Both the position numbers and the translations under genes were made by a program. The notes below the pieces were generated by a model that did no database searches, was not told the DNA's origin, and was given only the letters and a program-made list of their open reading frames with translations. From Thermodesulfobacteriaceae bacterium (GTDB lineage: Bacteria; Desulfobacterota; Thermodesulfobacteria; Thermodesulfobacteriales; Thermodesulfatatoraceae): a stretch of 64,000 nt of DNA. Location of the stretch: positions 1-64,000 of the forward strand of contig WGCA01000044.1 of the NCBI GenBank assembly GCA_015494065.1, read 5' to 3'. Shown in pieces: positions 45,868 through 56,149 of this stretch. Positions within the stretch are counted from its first letter, which is position 1. Every line of letters begins with the position of its first letter.

Positions 45868-47445
45868 ATGGAACCCTTTAACAAAGAGGGGTTACCCCGT
45901 TTAAAATCCCTTGAGGATTGGCAGGTCATCATTGACGTATGCCCCAGACCTGCGGTGGTCATCTCTCAAAAAGAAGAGATCCTGCTGGCCAACGAGGCCT
46001 TTGGCTCTCTTCTGGGCACGGACAAAAATTCCTTCCGCGGCCTGGCCTTAAGTGACCTTTTTGAGGAAAATTTTCCTCAGACCAGGCCTTTGCCGGTCAA
46101 AGAGGTCTTCTGTCAGGGTCAGCGTCAGCGGGTATCCCTCCTCTGGCGCGGCAGTCACTGGTGGATAGACCTCATGCCCCTAAAGGACCGTGAAGGTAAG
46201 GTAAGGGGGCTTTTGGTAAGTTTTACTAACCTGGAACAACTCTTTGAACTCCTGTGTTTTAAAGAGGGTCTGTCCGAATTCTTGTGGGGGAAAGATTGCC
46301 AAAGTTTTTCCACCGCGGCTTTAAAGGATAAGTTCGAGGCCTTAAGCCTTTTTGCCAAGGGAATAGTACACGATCTGAGGAATCTGATCACCATTCTCGA
46401 CGGTAACCTCGCTTTGGCTTTACGTAGTAAAGACGAGGCGCAAAGGGAGCGCTTTATCCATAAGGCCAGACAGGGTATCGCCAAGATAAAAGAATTTGCC
46501 GAAAATATCTTGGCCCACACCAAAATCTCCCCTTCAAGTGAGCAAACCAATCTGGCGCAGGTGGTGGAAGAGTTGGCCGAACTGGTCTTGGCGGATGCTG
46601 AAATAGATTGTGTCCTTGAGATTCCTACCAATTTGTGGCAGGTGAGGATAGATCAGGTAAGGCTGGTCCAGCTTTTACAAAATATCCTGTTAAACGCCAA
46701 AGAGGCCGTGGCTGGCAAGGGCGTTATCATCATTAAGGCCGAAAATTTTACTGCCCGAGGAACCAGTTCTTTAAAAGATGGCCCTTACGTGCGTTTGACC
46801 ATCACTGACAACGGCCCTGGTATTGAGCCTGAACGTTTGAGACGTATCTTTGACCCTTATTTTTCTACCAAAAAAGGGGGCCACGGCTTGGGGCTGGCCA
46901 TTGTTTACCACATCATCCAGGCTTATCAGGGGCATTTGGAGGTCTTTTCTACCCCGGGAAAGGGGACTTCTTTTGTCCTCTATCTGCCGGCGGTGCCAAC
47001 CCCTTCTGAAGAAGAGAAGAAAACAAAAGACGTCTCGGCCTCTTTGTGTTTGGTAGTGAAACCCAAACTCAAGGTTTTGGTGGTGGATGACGAGCAGGAA
47101 ATCCTCACGCTTTACCAGGATCTTCTTAATTTTCTGGGGTGTAACGTGGCTGTGGCGGCGCACCCCGAAGAAGCCCTCACGCTCTTCAAGGAGGCCTTTT
47201 ACCGAGGGGAGCCCTTCGAACTGGTGATCATCGACATGATGCTGCCTGAAAAAGACGGCTTTGAGCTCTTAGAAGAATTCAGGAAGATAGATCCGCACCT
47301 CAAGGCCGTGATAGCCAGTGGTCTAAAAGATGAAAGGATTACCCAGAAGCTTCGGCTTCAGGAGATCCACGGCTTTTTAAAGAAGCCCTTTGGCCTTACG
47401 GAACTGGAAGAAGTAATAAAAGGGGCCTCTTTAAAGAGGCCCTAA
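45868..47445 (+). CDS. Hybrid sensor histidine kinase: PAS-HisKA-HATPase-receiver
   Basis: 525 aa, soluble. One PAS-like domain (PRPAVVISQKEEILLANEAF), phospho-acceptor GIVHDLRNLITILDGN with His168, ATPase boxes NILLNAKEAV, DNGPGIEPE and GGHGLGLAIVYHIIQAYQG, and a receiver with LVIIDMMLPEKDG (Asp456) and FLKKPFG. The layout mirrors the kinase at 3001-4887 but with one PAS domain. No cognate output gene nearby. The last codons form part of a terminator hairpin. Confidence 0.93.
   Translation: MEPFNKEGLPRLKSLEDWQVIIDVCPRPAVVISQKEEILLANEAFGSLLGTDKNSFRGLALSDLFEENFPQTRPLPVKEVFCQGQRQRVSLLWRGSHWWIDLMPLKDREGKVRGLLVSFTNLEQLFELLCFKEGLSEFLWGKDCQSFSTAALKDKFEALSLFAKGIVHDLRNLITILDGNLALALRSKDEAQRERFIHKARQGIAKIKEFAENILAHTKISPSSEQTNLAQVVEELAELVLADAEIDCVLEIPTNLWQVRIDQVRLVQLLQNILLNAKEAVAGKGVIIIKAENFTARGTSSLKDGPYVRLTITDNGPGIEPERLRRIFDPYFSTKKGGHGLGLAIVYHIIQAYQGHLEVFSTPGKGTSFVLYLPAVPTPSEEEKKTKDVSASLCLVVKPKLKVLVVDDEQEILTLYQDLLNFLGCNVAVAAHPEEALTLFKEAFYRGEPFELVIIDMMLPEKDGFELLEEFRKIDPHLKAVIASGLKDERITQKLRLQEIHGFLKKPFGLTELEEVIKGASLKRP
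47423..47442. terminator. Terminator hairpin shared by the hybrid kinase and rubrerythrin genes
   Basis: GGGCCTC-TTTAAA-GAGGCCC (10+10 palindrome) at the very end of the kinase coding sequence. Read on the minus strand, downstream of the rubrerythrin stop, it is followed by CCTTTTATT, a fair T-run. In the plus direction the T-run is weak. Confidence 0.7.
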
Positions 47446-47451
47446 TTATCT

Positions 47452-48024
47452 TTACCAGGGTTCAACATAGAGTTCGAAATAGGCCCGCGGATGGGCGCAG
47501 GCGGGACATTCTTCCGGGGCCTCTAAACCTTCGTGTACGTAACCACAGTTACGGCAGCGCCACTTTACTTCCATTTCACGCTTGAAGACCCGACCCTCTT
47601 CGATCAGACGGGCAAAGGCCTGATACCGCCTTTCGTGATATTTTTCCGCCACGGCGATCCGCTCAAAAATGGCGGCGATCTCCGGAAACCCTTCCTGACG
47701 GGCAATTTCCGCAAACTCGGGGTACATCTCTTTCCACTCGTAGTTCTCCCCCGCCGCCGCGTGTTTTAAGTTCTCAAGGGTGGTGCCTATGCGCCCGGCC
47801 GGATAGGTGGCACAGATCTCAAGATCTCCCCCCTGCAAGAATTTAAAAAGCCTTTTGGCGTGTTCCTTTTCCTGGTTCGCCGTTTCCTCAAAGATGTAAG
47901 CGATCTGCACGTAACCTTCCTTTTTGGCAACGGAGGAAAAATAGGTATAACGGTTGCGGGCCTGGGACTCCCCGGCAAAGGCCTTTAAAAGGTTCTTTTC
48001 CGTCTTGGTCCCTTTCAAGTTCAT
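47452..48024 (-). CDS. rbr: Rubrerythrin
   Basis: 190 aa. The diiron four-helix domain has [34 protein letters not shown] and [14 protein letters not shown] (E-x-x-H pairs). The C-terminal rubredoxin-like site is [10 protein letters not shown]...CPACAHP. It acts as a cytoplasmic NAD(P)H-linked peroxidase protecting anaerobes from H2O2. Preceded by a good promoter candidate and AAAGGAGG RBS, and followed by a terminator, so it is monocistronic. Confidence 0.97.
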   Translation of the reverse strand: MNLKGTKTEKNLLKAFAGESQARNRYTYFSSVAKKEGYVQIAYIFEETANQEKEHAKRLFKFLQGGDLEICATYPAGRIGTTLENLKHAAAGENYEWKEMYPEFAEIARQEGFPEIAAIFERIAVAEKYHERRYQAFARLIEEGRVFKREMEVKWRCRNCGYVHEGLEAPEECPACAHPRAYFELYVEPW

Positions 48025-48054
48025 GATTGAACCTCCTTTTTATTTTTTGAAAAT

Positions 48055-48083
48055 TTTCTAGCAAGCTTTTTCTTACTAGTCAA
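48055..48083 (-). promoter_or_regulatory. Candidate sigma-70-type promoter for rubrerythrin
   Basis: On the minus strand: TTGACT (48083-48078), 17-nt spacer, TAGAAA (48060-48055), then a ~30-nt leader to AAAGGAGG and the ATG at 48024. Five of six matches at -35 and four of six at -10. AT-rich surroundings; no PerR-like operator was confidently recognised. Confidence 0.6.
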
Positions 48084-48091
48084 GAATTTTT

Positions 48092-49102
48092 TTAAACTTG
48101 TATCCCATCGAATTCGTCTTTTAAGCGGCGGCTGAGGAGCTGGTGGGCCATCTGAACGGGATCTTGATCTCGGTAGAGTACCTGGTAGACGGCGGTGCAG
48201 ATAGGCATTTCCACCCCGTGTTGTCGGGCCAGGGTCTGGACGGAGGCCGCGGTGCGCACCCCTTCGGCCACCTGGGTCATCTCGGCCAAGATGTCTTTTA
48301 GTCTTTTTCCCTGGCCTAGTTTGAGGCCTACGCTGCGGTTACGGGAAAGGGGCCCGGTGCAGGTAAGCACCAGGTCACCCAGACCAGCCAGGCCGGAAAA
48401 GGTGAGAGGGTTTGCCCCCAGCCTGAGGCCCAGGCGGGTTATTTCCGCTAAGCCCCTGGTAATAAGGGCGGCCCGCGCGTTTAGCCCCAAGCCCAGGCCG
48501 TCTGAGATACCTACCGCAATGGCCACCACGTTTTTAAGGGCTCCGGCGAGTTCCACCCCCAAGACGTCCTGGGTCCGATAGGTGCGAAAATAAGAGGTGG
48601 CAAAGGTTTCCTGGACCAGGGTGGTGATCTCCTCTTCCAGGCCGGCGATGGTGACGGCGGTGGGGAGCTCTCGGGCCACTTCTTCGGCAAAACTCGGCCC
48701 GGAAAGGACCGTGTAGTACGGATACCAGGGGCGGGGGAGGGTCTCACGGACTACCTGGCTCATGGTGGCCTGGGTTTCTTCTTCGATCCCTTTTATGGTG
48801 GAGACGAGCGGTATCGGATCTTTGAGGTAGGGTCTTAGCCTGGTAAGTACTGCACGCAAGGCGTGGGAGGGGACGGCAAGGACGATAAGCTGGGCTTCTT
48901 TTAGGACCGCAGGCTCGGTGGTGGCCGAAAGATTTTGGGGTAACTTTATCCGGGGGAGATAAAAGGGGTTTTCCTGGCGGGCGTTTATGACTTCTACCAC
49001 CTCCCTCCGCCTGGCCAGGAGGAAGACCTTCTTTCCCTTCTCCGCCAGGAGTTTACCCAAGGCCGTGCCCCAGCTGCCAGCGCCCACGATCACGATGGTC
49101 AT
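48092..49102 (-). CDS. gpsA: Glycerol-3-phosphate dehydrogenase (NAD(P)+)
   Basis: Makes sn-glycerol-3-phosphate for phospholipids. 336 aa. NAD(P) motif IVGAGSWGTALGKLLAEKG, then LAVPSHALR, ST(I)KGIEEET, LSGPSFAEEVARELPTAV, GALKNVVAIAVGISDGLGLG (catalytic Lys) and LAGLGDLVLTCTGPLSRN. Single gene; 48-nt palindromic-free gap before the rubrerythrin promoter. Confidence 0.97.
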   Translation of the reverse strand: MTIVIVGAGSWGTALGKLLAEKGKKVFLLARRREVVEVINARQENPFYLPRIKLPQNLSATTEPAVLKEAQLIVLAVPSHALRAVLTRLRPYLKDPIPLVSTIKGIEEETQATMSQVVRETLPRPWYPYYTVLSGPSFAEEVARELPTAVTIAGLEEEITTLVQETFATSYFRTYRTQDVLGVELAGALKNVVAIAVGISDGLGLGLNARAALITRGLAEITRLGLRLGANPLTFSGLAGLGDLVLTCTGPLSRNRSVGLKLGQGKRLKDILAEMTQVAEGVRTAASVQTLARQHGVEMPICTAVYQVLYRDQDPVQMAHQLLSRRLKDEFDGIQV

Positions 49103-49202
49103 AAACCTTTTCTAACACGTCTTGGGCCCCCTGAAAACGAAACCGTCTTGACAAAAGGGGTTTTCTAAAGGAACTAAGTCCTTAGCAAACGAGGAGGATT
49201 TT

Positions 49203-50795
49203 ATGGAAAAGCTGCCCCCTTTGATCAGAAAACTCCTGCGCCCCGAGGCCTATCCCCACCGTCCCCAAAAGATAGAACTCATCCAGACGCACATTTCCTA
49301 CGTCTTTTTGGCAGACGACCTGGTTTATAAGATCAAAAAGCCGGTGGATTTTGGTTTTCTGGATTTTACCACGCTTGAAAAGCGCAAGTATTTTTGCGAA
49401 CGGGAGGTGGTGCTCAACCGCCGCCTCTGCCCGGACATTTATTTAGGGGTGGTGCCGGTGGTAGAAGGGGCGGAAGGGGCCTTTTTTGAAGGGGAAGGGG
49501 AGCCTGTCGAGTGGGCCGTTAAAATGAAAAGACTTCCCGAAGAAGGGATGATGGGACGGTTAATAACAGAAAGGCGCCTTAGGGAAGAACACCTAGACCT
49601 TATCGTCGATAAACTGGTCCCCTTCTACCAGGAGGCAGAAACCGGCCCCCAGGTCAATAAATACGGCTCCCTTGAGACCGTGGCCTACAACGTAGAAGAG
49701 AACTTCAGCCAGACCAAAGACTTCGTGGGGCAGGCCCTTCCGGAACACCGCTACCGGCATATCGTTTCCTGGTCCCGCCGTTTCATGGAGGAGCAAAAGG
49801 GCCTTTTCGCACAGCGCGTAGCCGGGGGCTACATTCGGGACGGCCACGGTGATCTCTACTCCGCCAACATCTGTTTTGACGAGAAAAAAAGAGAGGTCTA
49901 TATATTTGATTGCATTGAGTTTAACGACCGTTTCCGCTGCGGGGACGTGGCCCAGGACCTGGCCTTTTTGGCCATGGATCTTGACTTTCACCGGTTACCC
50001 CATTTCTCCCGCTACTTCATTGAACGCTACGTAGCCCTCTCTGGAGACCAGGGTCTACTTGCCCTTTTAGATTTTTACAAGTGTTACCGGGCCTACGTAC
50101 GGGGGAAAATAGGCTGCTTTACCTGGGCCTCCCCGGAAGTGGAGGAGGAAAAGCGTAAGAAAAGCCTTGAGGAGGCCAGGCGTTACTTTGACTTGGCCTA
50201 TCTTTACGCCAGGGGCAGGCCCTTTCTCGTGGTGGTCTTTGGGCTTTCCGGCACCGGCAAAAGTACGCTGGCCCGGGCCCTGGCCCAAAGACTTCTAGCC
50301 AACTACTACAACTCGGACGTGGTGCGTAAAAGGCTCCTTGGTCTTTCTCCGGAAGAACACCATTACGAACCCTTTGGGCAGGGGATTTACCGGGAAGAGA
50401 TGACCAGACGCACGTACGAGACTATGGCGGAGCTGGCGGCCCGGGACCTGAAAGAGGGAAGGGACGTGGTGTTGGATGCTACCTACCGGGCTCGGGCCTA
50501 CCGGGCCTTGGTCTTTGAAAAGACAGAAGATGTCCCGGCAGAAGTGCTTTTTGTCCAGTGTGTGGCCCCGGAGGCGGTCATCAAAGAACGTTTGGCCAAA
50601 CGGGCCTGTCAGGAAGGTGAGCCCTCTGATGGCCGCTGGGAGATTTACCTCAAACAAAAAGAGGTCTTTGAGCCTCCGGAGGAGGTTCCGCCGGAAAAAT
50701 TAGTGGTCCTTGAGACCACGAGACCGGTTGAGGAATTGGTCGACCAGGTCTTAGCCCACCTTTTTCAGCGTGCAGGCCAGGCTTCTAAAGGGTAG
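49203..50795 (+). CDS. Bifunctional aminoglycoside-phosphotransferase-like / AAA P-loop kinase fusion
   Basis: 530 aa. Residues 1-335 are APH-like: YKIKKPVDFGFLDFTTLEKR, then IRDGHGDLYSANICFD (Brenner-type HGDL) and IFDCIEFNDRFRCGDVAQDL. Residues ~340-500 are a gluconate-kinase/Zeta-toxin-like P-loop kinase: VVFGLSGTGKSTLARAL and DVVLDATYRARAYR. The whole arrangement is a widespread but uncharacterised family. Antibiotic phosphorylation is not implied; small-molecule kinase is likely. A GAGGAGG RBS precedes ATG 49203. Confidence 0.88.
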   Translation: MEKLPPLIRKLLRPEAYPHRPQKIELIQTHISYVFLADDLVYKIKKPVDFGFLDFTTLEKRKYFCEREVVLNRRLCPDIYLGVVPVVEGAEGAFFEGEGEPVEWAVKMKRLPEEGMMGRLITERRLREEHLDLIVDKLVPFYQEAETGPQVNKYGSLETVAYNVEENFSQTKDFVGQALPEHRYRHIVSWSRRFMEEQKGLFAQRVAGGYIRDGHGDLYSANICFDEKKREVYIFDCIEFNDRFRCGDVAQDLAFLAMDLDFHRLPHFSRYFIERYVALSGDQGLLALLDFYKCYRAYVRGKIGCFTWASPEVEEEKRKKSLEEARRYFDLAYLYARGRPFLVVVFGLSGTGKSTLARALAQRLLANYYNSDVVRKRLLGLSPEEHHYEPFGQGIYREEMTRRTYETMAELAARDLKEGRDVVLDATYRARAYRALVFEKTEDVPAEVLFVQCVAPEAVIKERLAKRACQEGEPSDGRWEIYLKQKEVFEPPEEVPPEKLVVLETTRPVEELVDQVLAHLFQRAGQASKG

Positions 50796-51426
50796 AGCCC
50801 GGGAAGGGTTGCTCATTTTTTTTGCCGGCTGGGGGCTTGACGAAAGGCCTTTTGCTCCTCTCATGGCGCAAAGCCCCTTTGACCTGTTTATCCTCTTTGA
50901 TTACCGTGAGCTTTCTCTCCCGCCCTGGCCGGAAGATTACCCCAAGTATTATGTCCTGGGGTGGTCGCTGGGGGGAGTGGTGGCGCTCAAACTTGCTCCC
51001 CACCTGCCTGGCCCCCTTTATATCCTAGGAGCCACGGGCTTTTTCTGCCACCCGCGCTGGGGGATCCCTCCCAAGGTTTTTGCGCTTACCCTTTCTGGCC
51101 TTAAAAAATACGGCCTTAAAAGTCTCAAAAAGTTTTACCAGAACATGTTCCGTCAAGACCCCGGCTTGGAACAGTTTTTGAAAAACCTTCCGCAGAGGCC
51201 GCTGGCTGAACTTATCGAAGAGCTTGAAATAGCCCAGGGCTATGCCACTAAGACTTCCGAGGCCACGCAGGTGGTTATCACCGCCAAGGACCCCATCATC
51301 CCGCCCCAGGCCCAGCAGGCCTTCTGGCAGGGGAAACCAGTCCAGATCAGGCCCTGGGGCCATTTCCCTTTTTACCGCTTCAAAGATTTTTCGGCCTTAC
51401 TCAGAAATTTTTCCCCCGATGTTTAA
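50770..51426 (+). CDS. BioG/DUF452-like alpha/beta-hydrolase (possible pimeloyl-ACP methyl ester esterase)
   Basis: 218 aa, GTG start, overlapping the preceding gene by 26 nt. Triad candidates: Ser in VLGWSLGGVVAL, Asp in TAKDPIIPP, His in PWGHFPFYRF. The N-terminal LIFFAGWGLDERPFAPL resembles BioG (FnGWGmd...). BioG frees pimeloyl-ACP from its methyl ester for biotin synthesis, but no bio gene is in the window, so the assignment is tentative. Confidence 0.68.
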   Translation: MQARLLKGRAREGLLIFFAGWGLDERPFAPLMAQSPFDLFILFDYRELSLPPWPEDYPKYYVLGWSLGGVVALKLAPHLPGPLYILGATGFFCHPRWGIPPKVFALTLSGLKKYGLKSLKKFYQNMFRQDPGLEQFLKNLPQRPLAELIEELEIAQGYATKTSEATQVVITAKDPIIPPQAQQAFWQGKPVQIRPWGHFPFYRFKDFSALLRNFSPDV

Positions 51427-52958
<1,532 letters not shown>

Positions 52959-52981
52959 GCCTTTTTCTTTCCTGAAAAACC

Positions 52982-53911
52982 ATGAAAGATCTCCTTTTGC
53001 TTATCTTGGGGGCCTTCTTGCTCTACGGAGGGGGAGAGGTCCTCATCCACGCGGCCACCCGTTTGGCCCTGCTCTTAAGGGTCTCTCCCCTGGTGATTGG
53101 GCTTACGGTGGTGGCCTTCGGCACTTCCGCCCCGGAGCTGGCGGCCACCCTGGCGGCCAGCTTTAAGGGCTTGGGCGACGTGGCCTTTGGGAACGTGATC
53201 GGCTCAAACATCGCCAACCTGGGTCTGGTTTTGGGGCTTACGGCCCTGGTGCGACCGGTAAAGACCTCCTTCCGTTTTGTCACCCAGGAAGTGCCCTTTA
53301 TGCTCTTTACCGGGGGGCTCTTGTTCGTCCTGGCCCGGGATGGGGCCCTTGGCCGGACCGAAGGTCTCGTTTTCCTCTTTTTACTTGCGGTCTTTTTGTG
53401 GTTTCTGTTTAGGCGTGAGGGTTCAGTGGCTTCCCCTTTTTCCGGAGAGGGCCCGGCGCCCCCCAAAAAAATCCTCTTTTATCTGGCCGGGGTGGCCCTG
53501 GGGGTAGGGTTGCTCTCTTTCGGGGCCAACGTTCTGGTAGAAGGGGCGGTGGGACTGGCCCGCCGTTTCGGGGTCTCAGAACGAGTCATCGGGCTTACCC
53601 TGGTGGCTCTGGGGACGAGCCTTCCCGAACTGGTCTCCACCCTGGTGGCCGCCTACCGCCGGGCCGGGGATATCATTCTGGGCAACATCATCGGTTCCAA
53701 CATCATGAACGTGCTGGCCATCCTGGGCCTCACCCCGTTAATAAGGCCCTTTTCTTTTTCCAAAGAAAAGGTCGTGCTGGATCTGGGGGTGATGATGGCC
53801 TTTTCCCTGGTAGCCTGGGGGATGCTGGCTTACCAAAAGGGCCTTGGTCGTTTAAAAGGGGCCGTCCTTTTGGCAGGCTACTTGGTCTACGTCTATTTCC
53901 TCTACCGCTGA
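52982..53911 (+). CDS. Sodium/calcium exchanger family antiporter (YrbG/CaxA-like)
   Basis: 309 aa with about ten membrane helices. The two alpha repeats are clear: FGTSAPELAATLAASFKGLG / FGNVIGSNIANLGLVLG, and LGTSLPELVSTLVAAYRRAG / LGNIIGSNIMNVLAILG. These GTS(A/L)PE and GSN motifs form the ion sites. Ca2+/Na+ exchange is likely; direction and specificity cannot be read. Its 3' end overlaps convergent lgt by 10 nt. Confidence 0.94.
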   Translation: MKDLLLLILGAFLLYGGGEVLIHAATRLALLLRVSPLVIGLTVVAFGTSAPELAATLAASFKGLGDVAFGNVIGSNIANLGLVLGLTALVRPVKTSFRFVTQEVPFMLFTGGLLFVLARDGALGRTEGLVFLFLLAVFLWFLFRREGSVASPFSGEGPAPPKKILFYLAGVALGVGLLSFGANVLVEGAVGLARRFGVSERVIGLTLVALGTSLPELVSTLVAAYRRAGDIILGNIIGSNIMNVLAILGLTPLIRPFSFSKEKVVLDLGVMMAFSLVAWGMLAYQKGLGRLKGAVLLAGYLVYVYFLYR

Positions 53912-54705
53912 TAGGGCTTGCAGGGCTTTTTTCCCTTCCGGAAGGAATAGAGGAGGAGGAAGAGTCCTCCCAGTATCATCAGGAAACAGAGCTGTTGCCC
54001 CCTCGTCATCCAGCCGAAAAGAAGGGGTACCCCCGGGTCAGGTTCCCGGAAAAATTCGATAAAGAAGCGGATAACCCCGTAAGCCAGGAGAAAAAGGGCG
54101 AATTTGGCCCCGCAGGGCCAGTCCTTCCCTCGCACTTTCCACAAAAGTAGGAAGAGAAAGAGCCCTTCTCCGAGGGCTTCGTATATTTGGGAGGGGTGGC
54201 GGGGAAAAGGCCCCCCTTTGGGAAAGACCATGGCCCAGGGGACGTTGGTCACCCGCCCGAAAAGCTCCCCGTTGATAAAGTTGCCGATGCGGCCAAGCCC
54301 CAAACCGATGGGGGCCGGCACCACGAACAGGTCCGCCCAGAACCAGAAGTTATAACGGTGCCTCCGGCAATAAATAAGGCCTACCACCAGGACTCCGATG
54401 AGGCCTCCGTGAAAGGACATGCCGCCCCGCCAGAGGGCCGGGATTTCTAAAGGGTGGCGTAAGTAATAGTGGGGAAAATACAAGAAGACGTGACCCAGCC
54501 GGGCCCCGATGATGAGCCCCAGCGCCAGCCAGAAAATCAGGTTTTCGAGTTCAGGAATGAGTTCGGGGTATTTTCTTTCCCGCAGTTGTTTTTTTACCAG
54601 AAAATAGGCGGCCAGAAACCCGAGCAGGTACATCAAACCGTACCAGCGCACCGCCAGAGGGCCGATCTTAACGATAACCGGGTCAATCTCCGGGTAAGGG
54701 ATCAT
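53902..54705 (-). CDS. lgt: Prolipoprotein diacylglyceryl transferase
   Basis: Adds diacylglycerol to the lipobox Cys of prolipoproteins. About 267 aa from the conserved start IPYPEIDPVIVKIGPLAVRW. Seven membrane helices; the Lgt signature GRIGNFINGELFGRVT, plus FHGGLIGVL with its His region, are intact. The tracked start (54759) adds 18 residues without family support; ATG 54714 is a second alternative. A TATAAT hexamer at 54718-54713 lies 7 nt before ATG 54705 (see findings). Confidence 0.94.
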   Translation of the reverse strand: MIPYPEIDPVIVKIGPLAVRWYGLMYLLGFLAAYFLVKKQLRERKYPELIPELENLIFWLALGLIIGARLGHVFLYFPHYYLRHPLEIPALWRGGMSFHGGLIGVLVVGLIYCRRHRYNFWFWADLFVVPAPIGLGLGRIGNFINGELFGRVTNVPWAMVFPKGGPFPRHPSQIYEALGEGLFLFLLLWKVRGKDWPCGAKFALFLLAYGVIRFFIEFFREPDPGVPLLFGWMTRGQQLCFLMILGGLFLLLYSFRKGKKPCKPYQR

Positions 54706-54793
54706 GTTTTCCATTATAACGCGCGTTGCATTGGTGGCACTTTTTAAAAGAATGTCCATCTTTTAAGCAAGAAAATTCACAGGAGGTGGAAAG

Positions 54794-55414
54794 ATGCCGG
54801 TGGTAATTGGTCCTGAAGAGGTGAAGGAATTTGACGTGGACGCCATGGCCATTAGGGTCTTTTTAAAGGCCCTGGAGATCCTTGGCGGGCCAAGGAGGCT
54901 CATTGAGTACCGGAACCTTACGTGGATTACCAGCTTGATGGAGGCGGCCTACGCTATCGTGCTGGCGGAAGAAGCCTTTAAGACCGAAGACGACATCGCC
55001 GATTTCCTGGGTCTTACCCGTCAGACGGTGCGCAATATCCTGCGGGCCGACCCGGAGCTGGTCATGAAAAAATTAGAGGGTGAGCTCCAGGAAAAGACCC
55101 CTCGGGCCCACACCGCCGGAGGATTGGCTAAGATCGCCTATAAAGAGATAAAAGAAGGGCGGGACGCCTTGGTCTTCTTCTCCGCGGCCTTTCAGGAAAG
55201 TGCCAAGGTGTTGGGAGTGGGCTGGCCCGCCGAGGTCCTGGCCCGTATAAAAGGCCTTACCTGGCCCGCTTCCCCTCAGGAGGTTGCCGAAAGACTGGCC
55301 GGACTGGTGGTGGACGGAAAGGAACTGGCCCAGCTGGTCCAGGCCTATGAAGGGGAGATCCCTCATCCCCGGGAGCTTTTACACTTCCTGGCCCTTAAGA
55401 TAAAGGAAGGCTAG
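54794..55414 (+). CDS. Putative HTH regulator (TIGR03879-like), uncharacterised
   Basis: 206 aa soluble protein. The central helix-turn-helix-like segment is TEDDIADFLGLTRQTVRNILRADPE, and the N-terminal half (LIEYRNLTWITSLMEAAYAIVLAEEAF) resembles a small 'probable regulatory domain' family seen mainly in thermophilic archaea and bacteria. The remainder is all-helical. Strong AGGAGG RBS. Divergent from lgt by under 90 bp and convergent with the ABC permease (4-nt stop overlap). Target unknown. Confidence 0.65.
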   Translation: MPVVIGPEEVKEFDVDAMAIRVFLKALEILGGPRRLIEYRNLTWITSLMEAAYAIVLAEEAFKTEDDIADFLGLTRQTVRNILRADPELVMKKLEGELQEKTPRAHTAGGLAKIAYKEIKEGRDALVFFSAAFQESAKVLGVGWPAEVLARIKGLTWPASPQEVAERLAGLVVDGKELAQLVQAYEGEIPHPRELLHFLALKIKEG

Positions 55415-56145
55415 TCCTTCGCCCGGTCTACCGAGTGGTAGGCCAAAAGGAGGCTCAAGGCTGCTAGTAACACCAGGAGGGCCAGGGAGCCCCAACGGAG
55501 GCCCTCCCCGTAAGCCGCCTGCCGGATTAGTCTGGCAGCGTGGGTGAGGGGCAGGGCCTTAAGGAGCAATTGGACCGGGGCGGGCATGTTTTCGACAGGA
55601 AAGAAGGTGCCCCCCAGGAAGGCCATGGGAGTAATAATAAAATTTGTGACCAGGGCCTGGTCGGCGTGAGATTTTATGATCATGGCGGAAGTGACCCCTA
55701 AAGAGGCAAAGATGAAGGCGTTTAGGATGACGCCTGCCCAGAAGCCTGGCCCGTAAAAAAAATTTACCCCCGCCAGAGAGGTGATGAGGAGGATCACCCC
55801 TACGGAGAGCAGGGCCCTGGTGACGCCGGAAAGGATCTCTCCCAGCACGTAGGCCAGGTTTGAGATGGGTGCTGCTTGGAATTCTTCAAATACCTTGAGG
55901 TAGAAGCGGGCCACGTTGATCTCAACGTTGATACCGAACCCCTGGGTCATGGAAGAGGCGGCGATAAGGCCAGGAATGAGAAATTCGAGATAGGGCCTTC
56001 CCCCGACTTCGAGCTCTTTTCCCAGGCCAAAACCAAAGGCCACCAGGTAGAGGGTAGGGGAGACGGAAAAGGATAGGAGCATGCGGGGCAGCCTGTGCCA
56101 AATAATAAGGAGCTCTCGCAGGTAAACCGCCAAAAAACCCTTCAT
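55411..56145 (-). CDS. ABC-2 type transporter permease
   Basis: 244 aa with six helices: LPRMLLSFSVSPTLYLVAFGFGLG, LEFLIPGLIAASSMTQGFG, ALLSVGVILLITSLAGVNF, AFIFASLGVTSAMII, NFIITPMAFLGGTFFPVENMP and LALLVLLAALSLLLAY. FLGGTFFPVENMPAPVQ is the ABC-2 signature region. ATG 56145 replaces the tracked 56178, which would run deeper into the ATPase gene. It forms an exporter with the next gene upstream. Drug, polysaccharide or lipid export possible. Confidence 0.9.
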   Translation of the reverse strand: MKGFLAVYLRELLIIWHRLPRMLLSFSVSPTLYLVAFGFGLGKELEVGGRPYLEFLIPGLIAASSMTQGFGINVEINVARFYLKVFEEFQAAPISNLAYVLGEILSGVTRALLSVGVILLITSLAGVNFFYGPGFWAGVILNAFIFASLGVTSAMIIKSHADQALVTNFIITPMAFLGGTFFPVENMPAPVQLLLKALPLTHAARLIRQAAYGEGLRWGSLALLVLLAALSLLLAYHSVDRAKD

Positions 56146-56149
56146 GGCC

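Noticed and set aside
49148-49176. Perfect TTGACA upstream of the APH/AAA fusion gene as a promoter, and a dyad CTAAAGGA/TCCTTAG next to it
   Set aside because: No acceptable -10 hexamer at 16-18 nt; the dyad is interrupted and short.
49203-50795. Antibiotic resistance reading of the aminoglycoside-phosphotransferase-like domain
   Set aside because: The APH fold is shared by many small-molecule kinases and the fusion to a P-loop kinase is a separate uncharacterised family.
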